Part shown: piece after piece, positions 24,117 to 31,611 of the stretch
Position numbering within the stretch: the first letter of the stretch is position 1
How the letters are laid out: each line of letters starts with the position of its first letter
Assembly: GCA_019634275.1 (NCBI GenBank)
Contig: JAHQVP010000040.1
Span: 1-40,522, forward strand
DNA length: 40,522 bases
Source of the DNA: Saprospiraceae bacterium
GTDB lineage: Bacteria; Bacteroidota; Bacteroidia; Chitinophagales; Saprospiraceae
Reading direction: 5' to 3'
The notes under the pieces: generated by a model
Databases searched by the model: none
Seen by the model: the letters and a program-made list of their open reading frames with translations, nothing else
Told to the model about the DNA's origin: nothing
Program-made: the position numbers and the translations under genes

Positions 24117-25832
24117 CTAGAATGGGGCCATGGTGTTTTCGAAATAACCGGGTCGCATCGAACTGGTAATAAGGTCAAAGCCTTCTCCATGAGCGATGCG
24201 CATGGCGGGGGCTACCAAGAACAATGCGGGTTGTTCTTCAAAAATGATCTCTTGAAATCGTCGGTAATACGGCAGCCTGGCCTCGGCGTTGGGCGCAAAT
24301 CGGATGGACTCAATGATCGAATCCATCTCTGGATTGGCGAAGCGACATAAATTATTGCCTTGTGGGCCGATGTTTGCAGAATGCCAATTTGGGTAAGGAT
24401 CATAATCTCCAATGGGAGGGCGTGAAGCAAGACATGCCATCTCAAATTGACCAGCGCGGACATCCTGAAGCATGGCTCTAAAGTCCATGGGAACGATAGT
24501 AATGCGCATGCCTACTTTTTCTGCTTCTTGCTTTAGTAGGACACCTACGTCTTGACTTAATTGGCTACGTGTGGTGAACAGGCGCAGATCAAGATCTACT
24601 CGAGATCCTTCTGTTGTGGTCCGATCAAGGATACCGTCCCCGTCCGAATCTGACCAACCCGCGTCACGCAATAAACTTCTGGCGAGATCTGGATCAAGAG
24701 GCAAAGGACTGAGGTCTTCTGCGTAGGCTTGTTTGGAGGGATGGACGGGACCGATTGTCTGCAATCCCTGGCCGTAAAAAAGTTCGTCAATCAGATCTCC
24801 TAGATCCATAAGATGAGAAATGGCACGACGTGTTTTGCTGTCTTTCAGGGCGGGATGGCTATTGTTGTATGCGATATAGAAATACTGGAGAACGGAAGGA
24901 GTCTTTAATTTGAGACTATGATTCTGCTGATTCTTGAGGAGTTGAAACTGTTCAGGAGAAATTTCGGAAACCAAATCTATTCCGGCATCCTTGAGGCTAG
25001 TCAGCGCTGTTTGCTCCTCCGGAATAAAATAGTACTTGATTTCCTCCGGTTCAGCAAGGAGTAGGGGATGGTCGACATTGCGTCCCCACCAATTGCTTTT
25101 CTTTCGCAGTGTCAGCGACTGTTGTGCTTGCCATTCCACAAATTCATATGGACCAGATCCTACCACTACCTCTCTTGAAAATTTTGCGGAGTTAAATTGC
25201 GTGGCAAAGGAATCCAATTGAAGGCTATCGATTCTGGTTAACAAAGCGGGCGACTTCAGCGCAGAGAAGGAAATCTCCCTCAATTGGTGTTTGGGATCAT
25301 AAGCATAGGCCGGATATACGGAAAAGCCAGTCACAATTTCCTCAGCCTGCATGTAGGCATCAGATACAGAAACCGCCAAGCTGAGCGGATCTTCGGCATC
25401 TAGCTCGATGGCATCGATCTGATTGACAAAGGTGGACCAGCTGGCATTTTCGATCCCAGGGACCAACGCACACTTCATGGTAAAAAGATAATCTGCTGCA
25501 GTGATCGGCTCCCCATTATCCCAAAGGGCATCTTCTCTAATTCTCATCTGAAATGAAATAGCCCCCGTCTCATCTGAAGAAACCTGCGGAGATCGTTCCA
25601 GCAGAACAGGCTCTAGTTCGAGTGTGTTGGGATTATACTCCTGCAGCGGATTGAAAATCCATCGCTCGATTTGCGTCGCTTCAGACTGACTGCTGAGCAT
25701 GGGATTTAGACGATCTGGCTCACTTGCCAATCGAATCTTTACCGATTCAGCAAACCCTTTGGGAGAATCTTCGTTTCTACAAGAGGCGATACTGCAAAGC
25801 ATCACGACCCAGAAAAAGCCATTTTTTGTCAT
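24117..25832 (-). CDS. ABC importer substrate-binding lipoprotein (SBP family 5)
   Basis: The 571-residue protein has a lipoprotein signal ending in SIASC (Cys18). The family 5 solute-binding fold is clear: IRLASEPDRLNPM, ISFQMRIREDALWDNGEPITAADYLFTMKCAL (residues about 92-124), VVGSGPYEFVEWQ, a middle DLVSEISPEQFQLL and RRAISHLMDLGDLIDELFYG. These proteins capture oligopeptides, dipeptides, nickel chelates or sugars; the substrate cannot be read here. It is the first gene of the three-gene operon. Its start is only 21 bases from the divergent epimerase gene, so their promoters must overlap coding sequence. Confidence 0.95.
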   Translation of the reverse strand: MTKNGFFWVVMLCSIASCRNEDSPKGFAESVKIRLASEPDRLNPMLSSQSEATQIERWIFNPLQEYNPNTLELEPVLLERSPQVSSDETGAISFQMRIREDALWDNGEPITAADYLFTMKCALVPGIENASWSTFVNQIDAIELDAEDPLSLAVSVSDAYMQAEEIVTGFSVYPAYAYDPKHQLREISFSALKSPALLTRIDSLQLDSFATQFNSAKFSREVVVGSGPYEFVEWQAQQSLTLRKKSNWWGRNVDHPLLLAEPEEIKYYFIPEEQTALTSLKDAGIDLVSEISPEQFQLLKNQQNHSLKLKTPSVLQYFYIAYNNSHPALKDSKTRRAISHLMDLGDLIDELFYGQGLQTIGPVHPSKQAYAEDLSPLPLDPDLARSLLRDAGWSDSDGDGILDRTTTEGSRVDLDLRLFTTRSQLSQDVGVLLKQEAEKVGMRITIVPMDFRAMLQDVRAGQFEMACLASRPPIGDYDPYPNWHSANIGPQGNNLCRFANPEMDSIIESIRFAPNAEARLPYYRRFQEIIFEEQPALFLVAPAMRIAHGEGFDLITSSMRPGYFENTMAPF

Positions 25833-25853
25833 GGGACTGGATATGAATCAAAT

Positions 25854-26753
25854 ATGAAAAAAATACTTGTTGCAGGAGGTACTGGATTAGTAGGGGCGGC
25901 ATTGGTGCAGAAACTGCTCGCTGAAGGATATGACGTAGCGGTCCTGACGAGAAATCCTACCAACGGTGGGGCTGTGCCTTCTTTTAAGTGGAACATCAAA
26001 GAACGGTATGTAGACCCCGCTGCATGGCAGGACGTCTGGGGGGTGATCAATTTGGCTGGTGCGGGCATCGTAGATAAAGCGTGGACTAACGCGCGTAAAT
26101 CCGTTTTGAAAGAGAGCAGGGTGGATGGCAACCAATTGCTAATCGATCAGATCGGCACATTGGAGAAGGCGCCGGCAGTGTATTTATCTGCATCGGCGAT
26201 CGGTTTTTACGGCGATCGTCCTGATGAAACAGTAGATGAAGGATCTCCTGCAGGACCTGACTCCTTCCTGGTCAGGTTGTGTCAAGAATGGGAATCCTCT
26301 ACCGAGAGATTGATAGGGATGCGGACCCGCAGATTGATCATTAGAATTGGGCTGGTATTGAGTGGCGATGGAGGCGTGGTCCCCCGACTGAGGCAGACTA
26401 TGCCGCTGGGCATTGGATCGTACTTTGGTGATGGATCGCAAGGAACATCGTGGATCCACATAGATGACCTGACGCGATTGATGATCTACTTAATGGAGCA
26501 AGAAGATCAAGGGGTATACAATGCCGTTGCCCCCACGCCAGTTACCTTTAAGGAGCTCGTCCGGCAGCTGGTCAGTGATAAGGGGGGATTGAGAGTACTG
26601 TTGCCCGTTCCCCCTTTTGTACTGAAGCTGGTAATGGGCGAGCGCAGTACCGCCATATTACAGGACGTCACCGTGATCCCCAGGCGGCTCCTAGATTCGG
26701 GTTTTTCGTTTGTGTACGAAGAGCTGCTTCCTGCCATCAAATCCTTGTCTTAA
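25854..26753 (+). CDS. TIGR01777 family NAD(P)-dependent epimerase-like protein
   Basis: The 299-residue protein starts MKKILVAGGTGLVGAALVQKLL, a Rossmann glycine motif (GGTGLVG at 8-14). Other blocks typical of TIGR01777/YfcH are VINLAGAGIVDKAWT, a SAIGFYGDR segment with the catalytic-type Tyr, RIGLVLSGDGG, and DGSQGTSWIHIDDLTRLMIYLME. A C-terminal DUF1731-like part (LPVPPFVLKLVMGE, VIPRRLLDSGF) completes the family. Cytoplasmic; the reaction is unknown. IcmF begins 42 bases after its stop on the same strand, so the two may be co-transcribed. Confidence 0.93.
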   Translation: MKKILVAGGTGLVGAALVQKLLAEGYDVAVLTRNPTNGGAVPSFKWNIKERYVDPAAWQDVWGVINLAGAGIVDKAWTNARKSVLKESRVDGNQLLIDQIGTLEKAPAVYLSASAIGFYGDRPDETVDEGSPAGPDSFLVRLCQEWESSTERLIGMRTRRLIIRIGLVLSGDGGVVPRLRQTMPLGIGSYFGDGSQGTSWIHIDDLTRLMIYLMEQEDQGVYNAVAPTPVTFKELVRQLVSDKGGLRVLLPVPPFVLKLVMGERSTAILQDVTVIPRRLLDSGFSFVYEELLPAIKSLS

Positions 26754-26783
26754 CGAAATGCGGTAGACTGCAGCAGGTAACCG

Positions 26784-26790
26784 TATCTTG
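26784..26790 (+). promoter_or_regulatory. possible -7 element (TATCTTG) just before the icmF start
   Basis: TATCTTG ends five bases before the GTG start codon. If it is a real -7 box, the mRNA would be leaderless. It lacks one T of TAnnTTTG and has no clear -33 partner; co-transcription with the epimerase gene is the alternative. Confidence 0.2.
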
Positions 26791-26795
26791 TCAAG

Positions 26796-29700
26796 GTGAA
26801 ACCTGTTCCTTCATATCGACTCCAGCATAAAGTCCGCATACTGACGGCGGGGTCCTTGTTTGATGGACATGATGTGGCAATAAACATCATGAGAAGGATC
26901 ATGCAGAAATCGGGTGCGGAAGTAATCCATCTGGGCCATAACAGGCCGGTTCATGAGATCGTAAACGCTGCCATTCAAGAGGACGTCCAGGCAATAGCAA
27001 TTACGTCTTACCAGGGGGGGCATCTCGAATTTTTTAAATACGCACACGATCTTCTGCAGGAGAAAGGTGCTACCCACATCAAGATTTTTGGGGGTGGGGG
27101 TGGTACGATTCTTCCTGAAGAAATTGCAACCCTGCATGACCACGGCATCACGCGCATTTACTCACCGGATGACGGGCGCAAGATGGGACTCCAGGGAATG
27201 ATTAATGACTTGCTTGAGCAAAGTGACTTTCCGCTAGGACAGAAGGTGGATCAAGAGCTAAGCGATCTAATGGATAGGGAGGCAATGACTGTTCCCTCAT
27301 CAAATACCATAGCACGCCTCATTACCGCAGCAGAAAATGCGCCGGAAGAAAGCGAGAAGTGGGTGAACGTCCTGATGGAGTCTATTCCAGATGCAGCTTC
27401 ACCCGTCTTGGGCATTACGGGCACTGGTGGAGCGGGCAAGTCCAGTATTGTTGACGAACTGGTTTTGCGCTTTCTTTCCACTTTCGAGGATAAAACCGTA
27501 GGGATAATCTCAGTAGATCCGTCTAAGCGAAGAACGGGCGGAGCACTGCTAGGAGATCGCATACGCATGAATGCCATCGCAAATCCAAGGGTGTTTATGC
27601 GATCGTTGGCAACCCGGCAATATAATCTTGCACTGAACAAGCACATTGCGAGTACGATTGCCATTTATAAGCATGCAGGATTTGATCTGATCATTCTTGA
27701 GACCTCTGGCATAGGACAGTCGGATTCCGAGATCGTGGATCACGCAGACTTTTCACTCTATGTGATGACACCAGAGTTTGGAGCGGCTTCCCAACTGGAG
27801 AAAATTGACATGCTCGATTTTGCTGATTTGATCGCCGTCAACAAATGCGATAAGAGGGGAAGTGAGGATGCCATTCGAGATGTAAAGAAGCAGGTTCAAC
27901 GCAATCAAGAACGCTGGGAGGAGCCGCTAGAAGACATGCCGGTGTTTGGTACTATAGCCTCTCATTTTAATGACGGTGGGATGAATGCATTATTCCTTGC
28001 GCTCATGCAATCGCTCTTTCCCGGTGTGGCAGAGGTCGAACCCCATGCGCAGCAGCCAAAACGGTACATTATCCCACCCTCCCGTGTCCGCTACCTCGCC
28101 GAAATTCGAGACGGTATTATGTCCTATAACAGCGAAGTGGTCGAGCAGGCAAACTTGGCTCACCAATTGATGGCAGTCGAAACCGTAGTAAAACTGTTGG
28201 GGGATAGCTCCATGGATGAACAGGTAGGCAATACGCTGAGCGAGAAGAGAAATCATGTACTCCAGCAACTGTCTGAAGAGAACCGCGATTTCCTGATGGG
28301 ATGGGAGGAGCTCAAGCATCAATACCAACAATCCGACTTTGAATATGAGGTTCGGGGAAAGACCATCAGAGTGGCCAATACCACGCAAACGCTCTCTCAT
28401 ACGTCGATACCGAAGGTAGTAGTGCCTTCCTATCGCGACTGGGGCGACATCCTCCGATGGGCCAGGCAAGAGAATGTGCCAGGAAGGTTTCCCTTTACCG
28501 CTGGAGTATTTGCCTTTAAACGCAAAGGGGAGGACCCCACCAGGATGTTTGCGGGGGAGGGAGGTCCCGAGAGAACCAACAAGAGATTTCACTATCTATC
28601 TCAAGGTCTGACGGCTAAGCGGCTTTCCACGGCCTTTGACTCCGTGACGCTGTACGGCAACGACCCTGACCATAGACCCGACATCTACGGGAAGGTTGGC
28701 AATTCTGGCGTAAACATTTGCAGCGTAGATGATGCCAAAAAACTATACAGCGGCTTCGATCTCTGTGACCCCAAAACGTCTGTTTCCATGACGATAAATG
28801 GTCCTGCTGCAACCATTTGTGCTTTTTTTATGCATGCAGCCATTGACCAACAATGTGAACGCCACATCAGAGCACATGGCCTCGAGCATCTTGTGGAGGA
28901 AAAGTTGGTCGAACTGTATGATGAAAGATCCATGCCACGCCCATCCTATACGGGAGATCTACCCAAAGGAAACAACGGTCTGGGCCTGTTACTGCTAGGG
29001 TTGTCAGGTGCCCAAGTGCTCGATGCCGATACATATTCATCGCTAAAGGCCGAAGCTCTCCGAGCCGTGCGTGGTACGGTCCAAGCGGATATTTTGAAAG
29101 AAGATCAGGCACAAAACACGTGCATTTTTTCAACCGAGTTTTCCCTGATGTTGATGGGAGACATGCAGCAGTACTTTATCGATCATGAGGTACGCAATTT
29201 TTACTCCGTCTCCATTTCGGGATACCACATTGCCGAGGCTGGTGCCAATCCCATTACACAGCTTGCCTTTACCTTGGCGAACGGGTTCACTTTTGTGGAA
29301 TACTATCTGTCTCGCGGAATGCAAGTTGATGATTTTGCGCCCAATTTGTCTTTCTTTTTCTCTAATGGTATCGATCCGGAGTATGCAGTCATCGGACGTG
29401 TGGCCAGACGCATTTGGGCGAAAGCCATGAAGCATACCTACGGAGCCAACGAACGATCCCAAAAGCTTAAGTACCACATTCAAACCTCGGGTCGGTCCCT
29501 ACATGCGCAGGAAATTGATTTTAACGATATCCGGACTACGCTTCAGGCACTTTATGCCATTTACGACAACTGCAATTCGTTGCATACCAATGCGTATGAT
29601 GAGGCCATCACTACCCCGACGGAAGAAAGTGTTCGGAGGGCCATGGCGATACAGATGATCATCAATCACGAATTGGGCCTTGCAAAAAATGAGAATCCCT

Positions 29701-30170
29701 TACAAGGATCCTTCATCATTGAGGAGCTGACCGATCTAGTAGAAGAAGCGGTCCTAGGGGAGTTTGAAAGGCTAAATGATCGCGGTGGCGTTCTTGGGGC
29801 GATGGAACGCATGTATCAGAGGAGTAAGATTCAAGAAGAATCTTTGCACTATGAGACCCTCAAGCACTCAGGCGATTACCCGATTATCGGCGTGAATACG
29901 TTTCTCTCTTCTAAAGGATCACCAACCATAATGCCTAAGGAGGTCATTCGGTCTACGCCCGCAGAAAAAGAGCAGCAGATCGCAAACCTAAGGGCCATGC
30001 ATAAGGTACACGACAAAGCAGCGCTGACTGCCCTTGCATCCTTGCAAGCAAGCGCTGTATCGGGCGACAACATGTTTGCTGCACTCATGGAAGCAGTGCG
30101 GTATTGTTCACTCGGACAGATTACGGAAGCGCTGTACGCGGTGGGCGGTCAATATCGCAGAAGCATGTAG
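26796..30170 (+). CDS. icmF: fused acyl-CoA mutase/G-protein chaperone, IcmF type
   Basis: A GTG start gives 1124 residues in the IcmF order. Residues about 12-145 are the B12-binding domain, with DGH at 23-25 supplying the lower-axial His and an IFGGGGGTI loop (97-105). Residues about 165-410 are the MeaI-type GTPase chaperone: P-loop GTGGAGKSS (209-217) and NKCD (349-352). The rest is the mutase barrel ([78 protein letters not shown]). IcmF isomerises isobutyryl-CoA and n-butyryl-CoA, and in some forms isovaleryl/pivalyl-CoA, using adenosylcobalamin, while the G domain protects cofactor loading. Which substrate is favoured is not clear from the sequence alone. Separate methylmalonyl-CoA mutase genes are not in this window. 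Confidence 0.96.
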   Translation: MKPVPSYRLQHKVRILTAGSLFDGHDVAINIMRRIMQKSGAEVIHLGHNRPVHEIVNAAIQEDVQAIAITSYQGGHLEFFKYAHDLLQEKGATHIKIFGGGGGTILPEEIATLHDHGITRIYSPDDGRKMGLQGMINDLLEQSDFPLGQKVDQELSDLMDREAMTVPSSNTIARLITAAENAPEESEKWVNVLMESIPDAASPVLGITGTGGAGKSSIVDELVLRFLSTFEDKTVGIISVDPSKRRTGGALLGDRIRMNAIANPRVFMRSLATRQYNLALNKHIASTIAIYKHAGFDLIILETSGIGQSDSEIVDHADFSLYVMTPEFGAASQLEKIDMLDFADLIAVNKCDKRGSEDAIRDVKKQVQRNQERWEEPLEDMPVFGTIASHFNDGGMNALFLALMQSLFPGVAEVEPHAQQPKRYIIPPSRVRYLAEIRDGIMSYNSEVVEQANLAHQLMAVETVVKLLGDSSMDEQVGNTLSEKRNHVLQQLSEENRDFLMGWEELKHQYQQSDFEYEVRGKTIRVANTTQTLSHTSIPKVVVPSYRDWGDILRWARQENVPGRFPFTAGVFAFKRKGEDPTRMFAGEGGPERTNKRFHYLSQGLTAKRLSTAFDSVTLYGNDPDHRPDIYGKVGNSGVNICSVDDAKKLYSGFDLCDPKTSVSMTINGPAATICAFFMHAAIDQQCERHIRAHGLEHLVEEKLVELYDERSMPRPSYTGDLPKGNNGLGLLLLGLSGAQVLDADTYSSLKAEALRAVRGTVQADILKEDQAQNTCIFSTEFSLMLMGDMQQYFIDHEVRNFYSVSISGYHIAEAGANPITQLAFTLANGFTFVEYYLSRGMQVDDFAPNLSFFFSNGIDPEYAVIGRVARRIWAKAMKHTYGANERSQKLKYHIQTSGRSLHAQEIDFNDIRTTLQALYAIYDNCNSLHTNAYDEAITTPTEESVRRAMAIQMIINHELGLAKNENPLQGSFIIEELTDLVEEAVLGEFERLNDRGGVLGAMERMYQRSKIQEESLHYETLKHSGDYPIIGVNTFLSSKGSPTIMPKEVIRSTPAEKEQQIANLRAMHKVHDKAALTALASLQASAVSGDNMFAALMEAVRYCSLGQITEALYAVGGQYRRSM

Positions 30171-30179
30171 GTTTCGGGC

Positions 30180-30602
30180 CTACTTAAAAACCTCGATTTC
30201 TTTGGTTTTGATGACCAGGTCAGTAAACTTCCCTTTGAAGCGGGTGGCACGAACCATATGATTGTCAATCCAGTGGTAGTTGCCTCCTCTTGGTTTATTC
30301 ATGAGCAAGCCGTGGTACTTAAAATTGTGTTTACGCAACCACGTCTCGGTCATCTCTCGATGTTCCTCTGTACGCGAGGTAAAGAACGTGATGATGTGCC
30401 CTTCATCATACCACTTGTTGATCGTCTCTAAGGCATCTGGATAGACCTCACAAGTGACCATGCGTTCTGGCTCTTCATTGGGAATGTCATCACAGATGGT
30501 ACCGTCGATATCAATCAGAAAGTTCTTGATGTCATCAGGAAGGATTGGGCTTATCGCTTCTCCTTTGTCGTTTTGGATCTCTTTTAATGAATGCTGCTCC
30601 AT
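30180..30602 (-). CDS. HAD-fold hydrolase, of the group often labelled phosphoheptose isomerase
   Basis: The 140-residue protein has HAD motif I as FLIDIDGTICDD (Asp31 and Asp33), motif II in FFTSRTEEH, and later blocks NKPRGGNYHWIDNH and ATRFKGKFTDLV. It belongs to a small well-conserved Bacteroidota group that databases often call phosphoheptose isomerase, a name the HAD fold does not support. It is more likely a phosphatase acting on a small phosphorylated molecule; the substrate is unknown. Convergent with icmF, 9 bases apart. A -7 box lies only 7 bases before its ATG. The M23 peptidase gene is 38 bases upstream on the same strand. Confidence 0.85.
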   Translation of the reverse strand: MEQHSLKEIQNDKGEAISPILPDDIKNFLIDIDGTICDDIPNEEPERMVTCEVYPDALETINKWYDEGHIITFFTSRTEEHREMTETWLRKHNFKYHGLLMNKPRGGNYHWIDNHMVRATRFKGKFTDLVIKTKEIEVFK

Positions 30603-30609
30603 AGTGGGG

Positions 30610-30617
30610 CAAAGATA
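30610..30617 (-). promoter_or_regulatory. -7 element TATCTTTG of the HAD-type gene
   Basis: A perfect TAnnTTTG on the minus strand, seven bases before the ATG at 30602. It predicts a leaderless or nearly leaderless mRNA. No good -33 TTTG is visible. Confidence 0.4.
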
Positions 30618-30640
30618 GGAAATGGCAACTAGCGCGGTGA

Positions 30641-31501
30641 CTAAAAATCGATGAAGTCTACAGGGTCAACGGGCTTGCCATCGGACCACAGCTCAAAGTG
30701 GAGGTGGGGCCCTGACGACAATGTCCCGGTATTGCCGATGATGGCCACTGCTTCGCCTGCTTGGATGTATGCCCCGGTTTGCTTAAGCAATGCTGAATTG
30801 TGTTTGTAGAAGGAAATCAGATTATTCGAATGCTGAATGCCCACCGTATTTCCAGTCTCCAACGTCCATCCTGCATATATGATATGTCCCGCCAATACAC
30901 TTTTTACGGGTGTACCAGCAGGAGCATTGACATCGATCCCCAGATGTTGCTTGGATGGGTCAAAACCCAGACTCACCGATCCTCCCGACACAGGTGGGAC
31001 TAGATAGAGTTGTTTAAGAGGCCTGGAATTACTCTCTGTTTGCACTTTCGAAGGTACTGAGGATTGCGCCAGTGCGTCTTCAACGGCGATTTCCGATCGA
31101 ATGCGTTCATCTTCCTCTATCCTCGGCACCATTCGCACAGAATCCGAAATGGCAAGCGACTTTGCAATGCTGTCCGAACTGCGAATAACCTCGCCATTGA
31201 TGATTTTTTGCAGATTGCCAATCATGAGGTTTTGAGCGGTTGCAAGCTCTTCGAGTTCGAGGGTTGTTGCCCTCAAACGCAAGAGTTCTGCTGATTGCCC
31301 ATCATAGCTTCTAGCCAACAGGGCTTTCAAAGGCTTGAGCGATAGAATTCCGGCAACCACCAGGAGAGAAAGTCCAATAATCGCCATGATGGCAGCCCAT
31401 GGATACCACCGTCGGTAGCTGTATGATTTTACCTCTTCAAAGGTATTCTCATCCACCAGGACGACTTTTAGATTCCGTTTACTTTTCTTTTGCTCGCTCA
31501 A
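30641..31501 (-). CDS. membrane-anchored M23 (LytM) peptidoglycan endopeptidase
   Basis: The 286-residue protein has a short basic cytoplasmic tail, one membrane helix (about residues 34-56) and a coiled-coil section (about 65-100), then an S/E-rich linker. The LytM domain covers residues about 170-286. All metal and catalytic residues are present: His186 and Asp190 in HLGIDVNA, His234 in FYKHN, His266 and His268 in GPHLHFE. It should therefore be an active zinc endopeptidase cutting peptide cross-links in peptidoglycan. It is divergent from the PorW/SprE-like gene and near the bactofilin cluster; bactofilins often recruit such enzymes, so the link is plausible but inferred. Confidence 0.93.
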   Translation of the reverse strand: MSEQKKSKRNLKVVLVDENTFEEVKSYSYRRWYPWAAIMAIIGLSLLVVAGILSLKPLKALLARSYDGQSAELLRLRATTLELEELATAQNLMIGNLQKIINGEVIRSSDSIAKSLAISDSVRMVPRIEEDERIRSEIAVEDALAQSSVPSKVQTESNSRPLKQLYLVPPVSGGSVSLGFDPSKQHLGIDVNAPAGTPVKSVLAGHIIYAGWTLETGNTVGIQHSNNLISFYKHNSALLKQTGAYIQAGEAVAIIGNTGTLSSGPHLHFELWSDGKPVDPVDFIDF

Positions 31502-31556
31502 TCCTAAATAATAACCAGAGAGAGCAAACTTCTTAAAAAGAAGAGAAACAAAATAA

Positions 31557-31583
31557 TTTGCATGAGACGCTAGTTATATCTTG
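31557..31583 (+). promoter_or_regulatory. candidate promoter of the PorW/SprE-like gene
   Basis: TTTG (31557-31560) is followed after 16 bases by TATCTTG (31577-31583), a -33/-7 arrangement with one base missing from the -7 consensus. The transcript would begin about 22 bases before the ATG at 31612. An AGGAG ends one base before that ATG, too close to act as a normal ribosome binding site. Confidence 0.4.
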
Positions 31584-31611
31584 GTTATGAGCAGCACAAC
31601 GCATTAGGAGA

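Noticed and set aside
27990..28592. 200-residue minus-strand frame inside icmF
   Set aside because: Fully antisense to a strongly conserved coding region and without family features.
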